This document shows positions 38,251-47,297 of a stretch of 64,000 nucleotides of DNA, piece by piece. The notes beneath the pieces are model-generated. The model had not been told where the DNA came from and searched no databases. It saw only the letters and a list, made by a program, of their open reading frames with translations. This DNA is from Paenibacillus sp. PK3_47 (GTDB taxonomy: Bacteria; Bacillota; Bacilli; Paenibacillales; Paenibacillaceae). Every line of letters begins with the position of its first letter. Positions within the stretch are counted from its first letter, which is position 1. The translations under genes were made by a program, and so were the position numbers. The stretch covers positions 1,178,001-1,242,000 of the forward strand of contig NZ_CP026029.1 in the NCBI RefSeq assembly GCF_023520895.1, in the 5' to 3' direction.

Positions 38251-40569
38251 TTATTTGCTGCGGTCAATGGCCGATTTCAGCCGGTACTCCTTCGGTGTTG
38301 TTCCATAACGGCGTTTGAACAGGCGGTAAAAATAGCTTTCGTTGCCGAACCCCACCCTTTCCATGATTTCAGTTACTGTCAGGTCCTTCTGCTCCAGGTA
38401 CTCCCTGGCATACGCCAGGCGTGCGGCATTGATCTGATCAACCACGGTTACCCCTTCCTGTGCCTTGAACACCTGCCCCAGATAGACGGAGCTCATCTTC
38501 AGCATGTCGGCGATCCGCTGCACATTGAGATCCGGATCGGCGTAATGCTTGTCGATGATTTCTTTTACCGTTTCAGCCAGCAGCCTGTTCTTGTCCTCGC
38601 GCCCGTTCCGGCGCTGCTCAGCCACCTCGCGCACCACTTCCAGCAGTTCGGCCTCAATCTCATCCAGGGTTTCCTTCTCCAGAATCCGCCTGTTGACGGC
38701 CTGCAGATTGACGGACACGGGATTAATATTGTGATTATTCATCTCGCCCAGCGTGTTGCTCAGGGTCACCGCCAGATGCAGCACTGCCGAGAACATATTC
38801 TCGTAGCTGAAACCGCCGAGCAGTGTTCTCCATCTGGTGATCGCCAGCTCCGTCTCTGCCAGATCGCCGCCCTTCAGCCCTTCCGTCAGCTGCCGCTCCA
38901 GCTCCAGCGGAATCCGCAGCGAGTCATTCCGTTCATTCCCGCGGATCCGCTCGGGTTCAAGCACCGCTCCCTTGCCGAAGATCATCCGGTAATTGGAATG
39001 GCGCACCGCCAGGTTGTAATGCTGCGTAATGCTGCGGTAATTCTCAAACACTTCGCTCAGCGTAACCGTAAAGGTAATGTGATAATAAGCAAAAATAGTC
39101 TGCTGAAGCTCCCTGAAGCGCTCATCCAGCTTGGCAAGTGCCCCTGTTCCGGCAGTTCCGCTGCCGACAAGAAAGACCAGATGCCCGCTTTTCATATCCG
39201 CAGCTTCACAGGAGCCGGCAGGCCGCAGCAGCTCCTGGCCGATATTGGCAATGGCAAAGTACAGCAGAGATTCCATCTGCAGTCCCTGTCCTGCGGCAAG
39301 GCCCTGCAGATCATCGATCTGCACCAGGGCTAGCCGGAGCGGCGACGGATAAGCGATGTCTATCCCGTACTGCTGCCTGATCTGCAGCAGCGCCTGTTCG
39401 TCAACGCTTTGGCTTGCCCCGATCAGGCTCCGCAGCTGGTAGACCTTGGCGATATTCGACTGCGAGGCCCGTTCCTGCTCCAGCCCCTTCAGCTTGCCGA
39501 TCATCTCGGTTACATTGGCCGCGATCAGTGACAGCTCATCCTTCCCCTGCGGAAGGCTGCGGCCCTCCTGCGGTACCAGCGTCAGCAGCTGGCCGACCGG
39601 CTTATAGAGCCGCAGCGCAAAGAGTACAGACAGCATAACGGCGAGCAGAACCACGGACAGTGTTACCGCCACTTCTGTCCACCGCATCTGCCGGACACTG
39701 CCCAGCACATCATTGTAATCCTGCATGCTGATGATCTGCCAGTTGTTCAGCGCCTTGCTCAGATAAGTGACTTTATACTTCCTGTCGCCATGCGTGTAAT
39801 TAAAAGAATCCAGCGCCTGACCGGAGGCACCGATCCGCGGCAGCAAATCCGCCCGGATGTTAAGCCCTTCCGGAAGCATACCGTCGGTTGAAATCAGTAC
39901 CTCCCCTTCACTGTCGGTGACAAAGAGCACATCATTCTCCCGCTCAGCCACTTGGTTAAGCGCTTTCATATTATCCAGCATCCAGCCCGGCTTTACCGTC
40001 AGAATCAGCACATTCTCATTGATGGAACCAAGGGCCTCTCCGTCATAAATGAAAAAAGCAAATACGTCAATGCTTTCGTCTTTTCCGTCAAGATCCAGAG
40101 GGATCAGCTGCAGCCGCGGCAAATCCGAACGGGTTGCCATGTAATCCTCCAAGGCGCTGTACAGGAGGCTGTTGTTAATTTCATGATTGAGCGACGAGAA
40201 GAACCGGTGCTGGGCTCCGTTGTAAAAGACGGCCGCATGCAGGTACGGGGAAGCTGCCACCGTATGGTTCAGCCGTTCGATCTTCAGAATGCTCTGCCGG
40301 TAATCGGCACCGGATTTCAGGGCAATCAGTTCTTCGTCATTGTACAGGGATACTGCCAAATCCTTCACGATGCCGTTCATGTTCTCTATATTGTAGTTGA
40401 TTTGGGTCAGCAGCTTGACGTCGGCTTCGTTCTGCAGGCTGAGCACCTTGCCGCGGGCGCTGGCATTCAGAAGCAGCGAAGCGACAGCCAGTGTAGCAAC
40501 AACAAGCATAAAGCTGAGCAAAATCCGCTGCAGATATTTGCGCGAACGGATCGTCTGCAGTATATTCAT
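38251..40569 (-). CDS. Membrane-anchored AraC-family regulator with extracellular sensor domain
   Basis: 772 residues. Helix 1 at about 15-35, an extracellular region (about 36-290) resembling a Cache sensor, helix 2 at about 295-318, a long cytoplasmic linker, then an AraC double helix-turn-helix (about 670-770: LNVQRIADMLKMSSVYLGQVFK and VGFGNESYFYRLFKRRYG). In Paenibacillus such one-protein sensor-regulators usually neighbour LplABC-type importers and switch them on when their sugar is present outside. The adjacent importer operon is the likely target. Confidence 0.92.
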   Translation of the reverse strand: MNILQTIRSRKYLQRILLSFMLVVATLAVASLLLNASARGKVLSLQNEADVKLLTQINYNIENMNGIVKDLAVSLYNDEELIALKSGADYRQSILKIERLNHTVAASPYLHAAVFYNGAQHRFFSSLNHEINNSLLYSALEDYMATRSDLPRLQLIPLDLDGKDESIDVFAFFIYDGEALGSINENVLILTVKPGWMLDNMKALNQVAERENDVLFVTDSEGEVLISTDGMLPEGLNIRADLLPRIGASGQALDSFNYTHGDRKYKVTYLSKALNNWQIISMQDYNDVLGSVRQMRWTEVAVTLSVVLLAVMLSVLFALRLYKPVGQLLTLVPQEGRSLPQGKDELSLIAANVTEMIGKLKGLEQERASQSNIAKVYQLRSLIGASQSVDEQALLQIRQQYGIDIAYPSPLRLALVQIDDLQGLAAGQGLQMESLLYFAIANIGQELLRPAGSCEAADMKSGHLVFLVGSGTAGTGALAKLDERFRELQQTIFAYYHITFTVTLSEVFENYRSITQHYNLAVRHSNYRMIFGKGAVLEPERIRGNERNDSLRIPLELERQLTEGLKGGDLAETELAITRWRTLLGGFSYENMFSAVLHLAVTLSNTLGEMNNHNINPVSVNLQAVNRRILEKETLDEIEAELLEVVREVAEQRRNGREDKNRLLAETVKEIIDKHYADPDLNVQRIADMLKMSSVYLGQVFKAQEGVTVVDQINAARLAYAREYLEQKDLTVTEIMERVGFGNESYFYRLFKRRYGTTPKEYRLKSAIDRSK

Positions 40570-40627
40570 GGGTTCTCTCTCCCTGCTTTTAGGGTGAACT
40601 TATCATAATCCCCGGCGATTTTGCTTG

Positions 40628-41404
40628 TCAATCCGCCTTTTGGCAGGCAGCATCTCCCGGGTCCTCTGCATCTGCCAGCACATCCGGTCCTGCCTGGAAC
40701 AGCTCCTGCAGCAGCACCCGTGCCATTACCCGGTGACCGGATGCATCCGGATGAATGCCGTCCCCATAGCTGTACGAGCTGTCAGCCGACCGCACTTGCC
40801 GGATGTGTCTGACCAGCGGTGTACGCATGTCAATCACGCCACCCGCAGGACAGCCCCCGGACAGCAGCCAGTCTGCATAGTGCTCCAGTACCTTGTCGTA
40901 CTCTTTGTAAGGCGCCAGATAGCTGAAACCTGCCGCATCCTCCGGCTGCAGCGGCCCCTTCACCGATAGGGCATCGAAGGGCGGCGGTGTCATCAGAATG
41001 ACTTTGGCCCCGGCTTCAGAAATCTGTGCGGACAGCTGCCGCATCCCGTGCTGATAGGCTGCAAAACGCGCCTCACTAAACGGATGATAAATTCCGTCAT
41101 TCATACCGTAGCATGCTATAACTGTATCCGGAGCAGCTTTTGCCAGTTCCCCGGCCAGCCTTTCGTGAATGCAGGGCCGGGGAAAGGGATGCTCAGCTTC
41201 GCTGAGCCCCGAGGCGGTCTCACTGGGTACACCGCGTGCGAGCAGCTTCACTGCCGAATCCGGACGGTGCTTTCTCAGCCATTCCTCCGCCAGCCGGATG
41301 TACAGGCCGTCAGCCGTAATACTGTCTCCGAGAAACAGGATGCGGGAATCCGCCGAATCTTGTGTTATCTTCTTCATCTTCATATCTTTTGATAATTTCT
41401 GCAT
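40628..41404 (-). CDS. SGNH/GDSL esterase (carbohydrate deacetylase-like)
   Basis: 258 residues with AGGAGGG eight bases before the ATG at 41404. The four SGNH blocks are seen: LFLGDSITADG with the nucleophile Ser, the Gly in ARGVPSETA, ACYGMNDGIYH with Asn, and the catalytic Asp-His in YGDGIHPDASGH. No signal peptide, so it acts in the cytoplasm, probably removing acetyl groups from imported glycan fragments. It is divergent from the AraC gene at 41537. Confidence 0.88.
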   Translation of the reverse strand: MQKLSKDMKMKKITQDSADSRILFLGDSITADGLYIRLAEEWLRKHRPDSAVKLLARGVPSETASGLSEAEHPFPRPCIHERLAGELAKAAPDTVIACYGMNDGIYHPFSEARFAAYQHGMRQLSAQISEAGAKVILMTPPPFDALSVKGPLQPEDAAGFSYLAPYKEYDKVLEHYADWLLSGGCPAGGVIDMRTPLVRHIRQVRSADSSYSYGDGIHPDASGHRVMARVLLQELFQAGPDVLADAEDPGDAACQKAD

Positions 41405-41494
41405 GCTTTTTCCCTCCTGACTATCGTGCAGGCTGCCCGCTTAGCCTAAGCCAGGCAGAACCTCCGCACTCTAAGGGTAACGCAGACAGGGTGC

Positions 41495-41539
41495 TCCCGC
41501 CTTGACGATCCCGACCACTTTTAGCATAATATTGCCATG
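41495..41539 (+). promoter_or_regulatory. Promoter of the AraC gene at 41537, within a motif shared with 28347-28391
   Basis: TTGACG (41502-41507) and CATAAT (41525-41530) are 17 bp apart. Transcription would start at about 41536-41538, that is, at the ATG itself (41537). The whole stretch TCCCGCCTTGACGAT and following bases recurs near 28350. It lies in the divergent SGNH/AraC gap and could control both. Confidence 0.65.
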
Positions 41540-42403
41540 ACTACCAAACTATTCGCGCGGGACATCGGACTGGAGCCCGGATTTACCTTCAGAATCCAGA
41601 AATGTCCGCTGACCCATGATTACTATGTCCACAGCCATGACTTCTCGGAGCTGGTCGTTATTCTGTCGGGTAACGCCGTGCATATCATTGAGGGGAGGGA
41701 ATATCCGGTTTCCGCCGGACAGGTTTTTCTGATTCATCGGGATGTTTCCCACGGATACAAAAATGTCGACGGGATCGAATATGTGAATGTGATGTTCCAG
41801 CCCGAACAGCTGCTGCAGCAGTCTGAGCTCAGGCTGCTGCCCGGATTTCAGGCCTTGTTTTACATCGAACCCTTTTACCGTAAAGAGATGTACTTCAAAG
41901 GCATGCTCACCCTGGATGCCGGACAGCTCCGGGAGGCTACGCGGCTGCTTGATGTCATTCTCGGAGAGCATGACCGGCAGCCTGAGGGATACCGGCTGAT
42001 GATCCGCACTTATTTTACCGCCCTGGTCGGCCTGCTCTCACGGTATTATCAGAACAGCAGCGGACTTGAAGACAATAAGGCACTGCGGATTGGCGAGACG
42101 GTCACCTATATCGAGGAGCATTTTCTGCAGCCGATCACCCTGCAATCAATGGCGGATATGGCCTATATGTCGACCCGCCAGTTCCTGAGGGTCTTCACCC
42201 GCAATTACCAGACTACACCTATGGATTACGTCATCCGCAAGCGGCTGGACTATTCCTGTACGCTGCTGCGGAGCCCCGGCCTCTCCATTTCCCAGGTGGC
42301 CCTGGACAGCGGGTTTCACGACCAGAACTATTACTCACGCCAGTTCCGCAAAGTATTCAACTGCACGCCGAGCGAATACCGCGAGCGGATTCTGCATTCT
42401 TAA
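41537..42403 (+). CDS. AraC-family transcriptional regulator (RhaS/RhaR-like), possibly leaderless
   Basis: 288 residues. Cupin sensor domain about 20-110 (CPLTHDYYVHSHDFSELVVI, with metal-type histidines), AraC helix-turn-helix about 190-285 (MADMAYMSTRQFLRVFTRNYQ, HDQNYYSRQFRKVFNCTPSEYR). The organisation is that of RhaS/RhaR sugar regulators. No Shine-Dalgarno is seen before the ATG and the predicted transcript begins at or one base from it, so it may be translated leaderless. Likely controls the SGNH gene, the GH2 operon or the fucosidase. Confidence 0.9.
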   Translation: MTTKLFARDIGLEPGFTFRIQKCPLTHDYYVHSHDFSELVVILSGNAVHIIEGREYPVSAGQVFLIHRDVSHGYKNVDGIEYVNVMFQPEQLLQQSELRLLPGFQALFYIEPFYRKEMYFKGMLTLDAGQLREATRLLDVILGEHDRQPEGYRLMIRTYFTALVGLLSRYYQNSSGLEDNKALRIGETVTYIEEHFLQPITLQSMADMAYMSTRQFLRVFTRNYQTTPMDYVIRKRLDYSCTLLRSPGLSISQVALDSGFHDQNYYSRQFRKVFNCTPSEYRERILHS

Positions 42404-42408
42404 GTTGA

Positions 42409-42454
42409 CTGCCTCTTCCTCTTCCGGAATACATCACACCGGCTGAGGAGGCAG
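42409..42454. terminator. Hairpin between converging AraC genes
   Basis: CTGCCTC pairs with GAGGCAG, with an inner CCGG/CCGG pairing, just after the stop of the plus-strand AraC gene and before the end of the minus-strand one. No good T-run, so termination is uncertain. Confidence 0.35.
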
Positions 42455-42455
42455 C

Positions 42456-43331
42456 CTATTCCCTATGGCGCAGCCGCCTCCGGTACGCTCCGGGGGTCAT
42501 GCCGAATCTTGCCTTGAACAGACGCGTCATGTAATTGGGATCGCGGATTCCGGCCCGCTCTGCAATATCGGGAATGCCCAGCACGGTACCTCCCAGCAGC
42601 TTTTTGACTTCTTCCAGACGCAGGTGCAGCACGTACTGCAGCGGCGTTGTGCCGATATGCTGCTTCATGCACCTTGTAATATAATCCGCCTGGAAATGCA
42701 GCTCCTCCTGAAGTCCCGCCAGATGAAACGGCTCTTTCCAGTGCTCATCGAGATAGGCCGCTGCCGCCCTGGCGAGCCGGACTGCCGGCTCGGGCAGCGC
42801 AGTCCTCGCGCATTCATCCTGCAGCGCTGCCATGAATGCCGCCAGCTGAACATGAAGCCGGAGGGCGTTCCCGGCGTTCAGCCGGCTGTGGATTTCGTTC
42901 ATTTCATGCAGAATCGGCTCCAGCACCTCCAGATCAACAGATGCAAATTTCGGAAGGTACAGCCGCTGCTGGGCAGAGGGCTCTTCGTCCTCTACCGTTC
43001 CTCTGGCCAGCAGCGAAGACCAGGGAATCTCCTCTTGCCGGATATACGCCGGCTTGCTCTCATGAATGAAATGCACCCAGTAAATCTCCGTATCCTCCTC
43101 ACAGCCGCGGTAACCCTCATGCGGCAGTCCCGCTTCCAGCACAAGCATCTTTCCCGGACCAATTGCATATTCCCTGTCTTGTTCTGCCATATAGAGCGTT
43201 CCCCGCTTTACCACCAGCAGATCGTATACACCAAACGTACGGGCGAAATGCCGGTCTCCCGGAGACCATACGGCAAATCCCACGGTAACGAACTGCGGCA
43301 GCGGCGGGATAGTAAATTCCAGACACAGCAC
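42456..43331 (-). CDS. AraC-family transcriptional regulator
   Basis: 291 residues from a GTG at 43331 with GAGG five bases upstream. Cupin domain about 30-110 (YDLLVVKRGTLYMAE, KMLVLEAGLPHEGY), helix-turn-helix about 190-288 (LQEELHFQADYITRCMKQHIGT, RAGIRDPNYMTRLFKARFG). It is divergent from the GH151 gene, so its most likely target is that fucosidase. Confidence 0.92.
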   Translation of the reverse strand: MLCLEFTIPPLPQFVTVGFAVWSPGDRHFARTFGVYDLLVVKRGTLYMAEQDREYAIGPGKMLVLEAGLPHEGYRGCEEDTEIYWVHFIHESKPAYIRQEEIPWSSLLARGTVEDEEPSAQQRLYLPKFASVDLEVLEPILHEMNEIHSRLNAGNALRLHVQLAAFMAALQDECARTALPEPAVRLARAAAAYLDEHWKEPFHLAGLQEELHFQADYITRCMKQHIGTTPLQYVLHLRLEEVKKLLGGTVLGIPDIAERAGIRDPNYMTRLFKARFGMTPGAYRRRLRHRE

Positions 43332-43461
43332 CTTATCCTCTCCCTGTTAAGTCGGTTTTGTGCTATTTAATGTCTATATTATCACTGGCCTCTCCGGCTG
43401 AAAAGGGTTACATTGACAAGGAATAAGCTTTTCATCCTACCACATAAGGGGCTGTATATCC

Positions 43462-45447
43462 ATGCGTTTTCGTCAGGTCCATCTCGACTTTCATACTTCT
43501 GAAGCCATACCCGGTATAGGGACTGAATTCTCCAAATCCCAGTTTCAGTCCATGCTGCGCACCGGTCATGTAGATTCAATCACTGTGTTCTCCAAATGCC
43601 ATCATGGTTGGGCTTATCATCCCAGTGAGGCCAATGAGACCCATCCGCACCTCTCCTTTGACCTGCTGGAGGCAATGATTGATGCGGCTCATGAAATCGG
43701 TGTCAAGACACCGGTATATTTGTCTGCGGGCCTTGATGAAAAGCTGGCCCGCCGCCATCCCGAGTGGCTGATCCGTGATGCGGAGGACCGGACCCGCTGG
43801 GTGAAGGATTTTATGACACCGGGTTACCATGAGTTCTGCCTGGGCACGCCTTATCTTGATATTATACTGGCGCAAATTCTTGAGGTGGTCTCCAGGTATG
43901 ACGCGGACGGTATCTTCCTCGATATCGTCGGTGTCCGGAAATGCCGCTGCCAGTACTGTGTAGCCAAGCTGCGTGCTGCCGGCAAGGATCCGCGTGACGA
44001 AGCAGCTGTCATTGCTCTGGGAGAAGAGACTTATCTGAATTATGCGCGCCGTGTAAGGGAAACGATAGACAGCGTAAAACCCGGCCTTCCGGTCTATCAC
44101 AATAACGGCCATCAGCAGCGGGGGCGGCGGGATCTGGTCCTTGTGAACACCCATCTTGAGCTGGAATCTCTGCCGACCGGAGGCTGGGGATACGATCACT
44201 TTCCATTGTCTGCAAGGTATGCCCAGACGCTGGGGCTTGAATTTCTCGGCATGACCGGCAAATTCCATACCTCCTGGGGTGAATTCGGCGGCTATAAGCA
44301 CCCGAATGCGCTGCGCTATGAAGCTGCCCTCAGCCTGGCCCACGGTGCCAAATGCTCCATCGGCGACCAGCTTCATCCTTCCGGCCTGATGGATGAAGCG
44401 ACCTATTCGCTGATCGGCGCCGCCTATGCCGAGGTGGAGGCGAAGGAACAGTGGTGCGAAGGCGCGAAGTCCGTAGCGGATATCGCTGTCCTGTCTTTGG
44501 AAGCGGCGCTGGAGGCCTGTCCCGGCGGGCAGGCGCTTAAGGGAGAGCGCAATTTGGCGGATCCCGGTGCTGTACGTATCCTGACGGAAGGACACTACCT
44601 CTACGACATTGTTGATACGATGACGGACTTTAACGCGTACAAGGTGCTGATTCTGCCCGATGAGGTTCCGGTATGGCCGGAGCTGGCTGATGCTATTACA
44701 GCATTTACTGCAGGAGGCGGCAAAGTACTGGCTACAGGTCGTTCAGGTCTGAATCCGGCAGGAGATGCCTTTGCCCTGAATCTCGGCATCAGCTGGCAGG
44801 GGGCAAATCCGTATAAGCCGTCTTATTTCCGTCCGCATTTCACGCCCGGTGCCCTGCTGCCCGCTTCCTTTGTCATGTACGGCGAGGGCCAGCTGGTGGA
44901 GCTGGACGGCGGGCAGTCCCTCGGCCACCTGGAGAACCCGTATTTCAACCGTGATGTCTTCACATTCTGTTCGCATCAGCACACGCCAGGGACCAGGGAA
45001 GACAACGGCCCGGGCATGATCGAGAGCGAAGACGGTATTTATATTGCCTGGAACGTGTTCAGTGACTACGCGGACGGCGGCCATCTTATTCTGAAGGAGA
45101 TGGTACTCCATGCGCTGTCCCGGCTTCTGCCGCAGCCAGTTCTGAGTATCAATCTGCCTGCACGGGGAATTACAACCCTGCAGTACCAGCAGGAAGAGCG
45201 GCGTTATGTGAACCATCTGCTCTATGCCGCTCCCGCGCTGAAGGGCCGCATTGAAGTCATCGAGGATATCGTGCCGCTGCGTGACATTTCCGTCAGCCTG
45301 CGGCTTCCAACCCGTGCAGCCATCCGGCGGGTCTATCTCGCTCCGGCTATGACGGAGCTGCCCTATACGGCGGGACAGGATGGCGAAGTTACTTACACTG
45401 TTCCTTATCTGGAGAACCACCAGATGGCGGTGATTGAGCTGGTGTAG
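43462..45447 (+). CDS. Probable GH151 alpha-L-fucosidase (GHL6-type TIM-barrel glycosidase)
   Basis: 661 residues, ATG 43462, ten bases after AAGGGG. It opens VHLDFHTSEAIPGIG and continues SITVFSKCHHGWAYHP, RYDADGIFLDIVG and RKCRCQYC, the signature of the hypothetical-glycosyl-hydrolase-6 group to which GH151 alpha-L-fucosidases of Paenibacillus belong. Catalytic barrel about 1-350, then a GATase-like domain (about 395-560) as in GH42-type trimers. No signal peptide. The fuc operon starting 5 kb away makes fucosidase activity more likely. A weak cre-like sequence lies at 43399-43412. The family assignment is from memory of motifs, not a search. Confidence 0.7.
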   Translation: MRFRQVHLDFHTSEAIPGIGTEFSKSQFQSMLRTGHVDSITVFSKCHHGWAYHPSEANETHPHLSFDLLEAMIDAAHEIGVKTPVYLSAGLDEKLARRHPEWLIRDAEDRTRWVKDFMTPGYHEFCLGTPYLDIILAQILEVVSRYDADGIFLDIVGVRKCRCQYCVAKLRAAGKDPRDEAAVIALGEETYLNYARRVRETIDSVKPGLPVYHNNGHQQRGRRDLVLVNTHLELESLPTGGWGYDHFPLSARYAQTLGLEFLGMTGKFHTSWGEFGGYKHPNALRYEAALSLAHGAKCSIGDQLHPSGLMDEATYSLIGAAYAEVEAKEQWCEGAKSVADIAVLSLEAALEACPGGQALKGERNLADPGAVRILTEGHYLYDIVDTMTDFNAYKVLILPDEVPVWPELADAITAFTAGGGKVLATGRSGLNPAGDAFALNLGISWQGANPYKPSYFRPHFTPGALLPASFVMYGEGQLVELDGGQSLGHLENPYFNRDVFTFCSHQHTPGTREDNGPGMIESEDGIYIAWNVFSDYADGGHLILKEMVLHALSRLLPQPVLSINLPARGITTLQYQQEERRYVNHLLYAAPALKGRIEVIEDIVPLRDISVSLRLPTRAAIRRVYLAPAMTELPYTAGQDGEVTYTVPYLENHQMAVIELV

Positions 45448-45454
45448 CCAGCGC

Positions 45455-45490
45455 CAGCATCAGAATCAGAATCAGAATCAGCATCAGCAC
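45455..45490. repeat. Hexanucleotide repeat after the GH151 gene
   Basis: CAGCAT, three CAGAAT, CAGCAT and CAGCAC form a 6-bp repeat that begins a few bases after the stop codon. Confidence 0.8.
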
Positions 45491-45533
45491 AGCATTCATT
45501 GTAACGGCGGCAGACTTTGTCTACGCACAAAAT

Positions 45534-45590
45534 GCAGCGGCAGCCCCGGACGGACTTTTTACTAATCCGGAGCTGCCGCTGTATTTATTC
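45534..45590 (+). terminator. Terminator of the GH151 gene
   Basis: GCAGCGGCAGC-CCGGA pairs with TCCGG-GCTGCCGCTG, with a 15-nt loop, followed by TATTTATT. Long stable stem, modest T-run. Confidence 0.75.
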
Positions 45591-45679
45591 TCCACTCCTA
45601 TCCAATGCAGTTTGCTCAAGACTTCAATAAAGCGTTTTATGGTAGAACGCCATCCGCCGGGAGCACGCTCAGAGGAAGC

Positions 45680-45863
45680 TAAGCGGAATTTCTCCATCTA
45701 ATTCTCTGAAAAATACCGGGATTACTCTACTAACGGGAAAAACTCCATTTAATTGTGCAGGTTTTGCCCCCAAAGGCATGTAATCGCCGAAATAACGGGA
45801 GTATTTCCCACTAATCATCGGAAATGATGCAAAAGGATAAAATTAGGTGGAGGAAATCCAACT
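45680..45863. repeat. Four dispersed GGGA-N4-TCC palindrome elements
   Basis: Elements of about 25 bp at 45680-45704, 45730-45753, 45792-45815 and 45841-45863 follow a pattern like TAACGGGA-N4-TCCATTTAAT. They recall the core of the 51-bp subfamily B unit. No gene is seen between 45448 and 46160. Confidence 0.65.
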
Positions 45864-46067
45864 GCATATCAATAAATCGTCGGCTCCATTCTCACATCCA
45901 GCCCGCCGGGCTGTTTCCTGTGGAGCTATGCCTAATTGCTCTATTCCGGTCCAAAAACCTTAGACGGTTGTTGCTTCATAGCTAAATCTCCTTTACAGCT
46001 GTGCAAACTTTTTTAGACAAAGCATATTTTCCAAACTGTTCATAAGTCCAGAGATGACTGTCCGCAC

Positions 46068-46112
46068 AAAAAAGAGGCCCGGCAGCACCATCTGCTGAAG
46101 CCTCTCTCTTTT
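46068..46112 (-). terminator. Terminator of the fuc operon
   Basis: On the minus strand GAGGCTTCAGCA pairs with TGCTGCCGGGCCTC with internal bulges, followed by six T. It lies about 50 bp after fucU. Confidence 0.82.
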
Positions 46113-46160
46113 CACACTATACACACCTGTCTCCCATAACCGTACCCGCTCTCCAATTCT

Positions 46161-46598
46161 TTAGCGGTCCCCCGGTTTGACGACACCCTTCTTGATAATC
46201 ACATTGCCGTACAAAGCCTCTTCCCCTGTAACGACAATGGCATAACTCTCCTTGGAACGGTTATAAAAAGCAAAGCGCTCCTCGTGCTCGACAGCAGCCT
46301 CCCCGTCATGCTTCGCCAGAATATCTTCATACGTCGACCAGATCTCCGGCACCGTAGGATCACCATCCACCACCGCCATGAATGCCGCCTGATGCGGTGC
46401 ATAATGATCCAAGGGGAGCAGCTCCAAAATGGCGTCAAGCAGCGCAGGAATGCCTACTCCATCATATCGGATCACCCGTGTATGCAGGGCATGACCTGGA
46501 AAATTGGCATCCGCCAGCACAAGCTCATCCCCGTGGCCCATCTCCATCAATACACGGACCAGCTCGGGCGACAGCAGCTTGGGTATCTTCTTCAGCAT
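46161..46598 (-). CDS. fucU: L-fucose mutarotase (RbsD/FucU family)
   Basis: 145 residues, GGGAGG before the ATG. MGHGDELVLADANFPGHAL is the family's hallmark with the catalytic His, and the C-terminal ALYGNVIIKKGVV closes the fold. FucU speeds the interconversion of alpha- and beta-L-fucose so FucI can use it. Last gene of the operon, 22 bp after fucA. Confidence 0.92.
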   Translation of the reverse strand: MLKKIPKLLSPELVRVLMEMGHGDELVLADANFPGHALHTRVIRYDGVGIPALLDAILELLPLDHYAPHQAAFMAVVDGDPTVPEIWSTYEDILAKHDGEAAVEHEERFAFYNRSKESYAIVVTGEEALYGNVIIKKGVVKPGDR

Positions 46599-46619
46599 GT
46601 TATTCCTCCCGGCGCAGGA

Positions 46620-47270
46620 CTACATTCCATAAAATGATCTTAACGCAACAAGCTCATCAATCCGGTTCTGGGGCAATTCCCGCTCGCCGTTAATCATCCG
46701 GGTAATAAACGTCAGCTTGGCCGTATACTCGAGCCTTTCCATGTTCATATAGGCACTCATAACATCCTTGCCCCAGGTCAGCGCACCATGGCTTTCCAGC
46801 AGGACGGCTGTTTTTTTGCCCAGAAACGGTATCAGCGAATCCGGAATTTCTTCTGTAGAAGGTGTGCCGTACGCTGCCAGCGGAATATCTCCCATGGCAA
46901 TAACCGATTCGGGCATCATCATTTTGTCCAGCGGCTCACCCTTGATTGCAAAAGCAGTCGCATACGGGGGATGGGCATGCACCACACCGTTCATTTCCGG
47001 CAGCTCATTATAAATTCTGAGGTGCATCTTTACTTCGGTTGAAGGCCGGTACCCTTCGGCTGCTTCAATGATTTCGCCCTGCAGATTAACCTTTACGAGC
47101 ATATGCGGCTTCAGATAGCCTTTGCTGACACCGGTCGGTGAGGCCAGAATTTCTGTCTCCGACAAGCGTGCCGAGATATTACCGTCATTAGCGGCAATAA
47201 AATCCTTGTTAAACAGATTTCGGCCGATATCGCAGATCTGCAGGCGCAGCTCCTGTTCATAGTTATTCAT
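46620..47270 (-). CDS. fucA: L-fuculose-1-phosphate aldolase (class II)
   Basis: 216 residues, the length of FucA (RhaD is longer, about 274). Zinc ligands His98 and His100 in VVHAHPPYATAF and His161 in ESHGALTWGK, and Glu79 in STEVKMHL, are present. It splits fuculose-1-phosphate into dihydroxyacetone phosphate and L-lactaldehyde. Placement between fucU and the kinase gene supports fucose, though rhamnulose-1-phosphate cannot be excluded. Confidence 0.88.
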   Translation of the reverse strand: MNNYEQELRLQICDIGRNLFNKDFIAANDGNISARLSETEILASPTGVSKGYLKPHMLVKVNLQGEIIEAAEGYRPSTEVKMHLRIYNELPEMNGVVHAHPPYATAFAIKGEPLDKMMMPESVIAMGDIPLAAYGTPSTEEIPDSLIPFLGKKTAVLLESHGALTWGKDVMSAYMNMERLEYTAKLTFITRMINGERELPQNRIDELVALRSFYGM

Positions 47271-47297
47271 GGAATTTCTCCTATCCTGAAAAATGTT

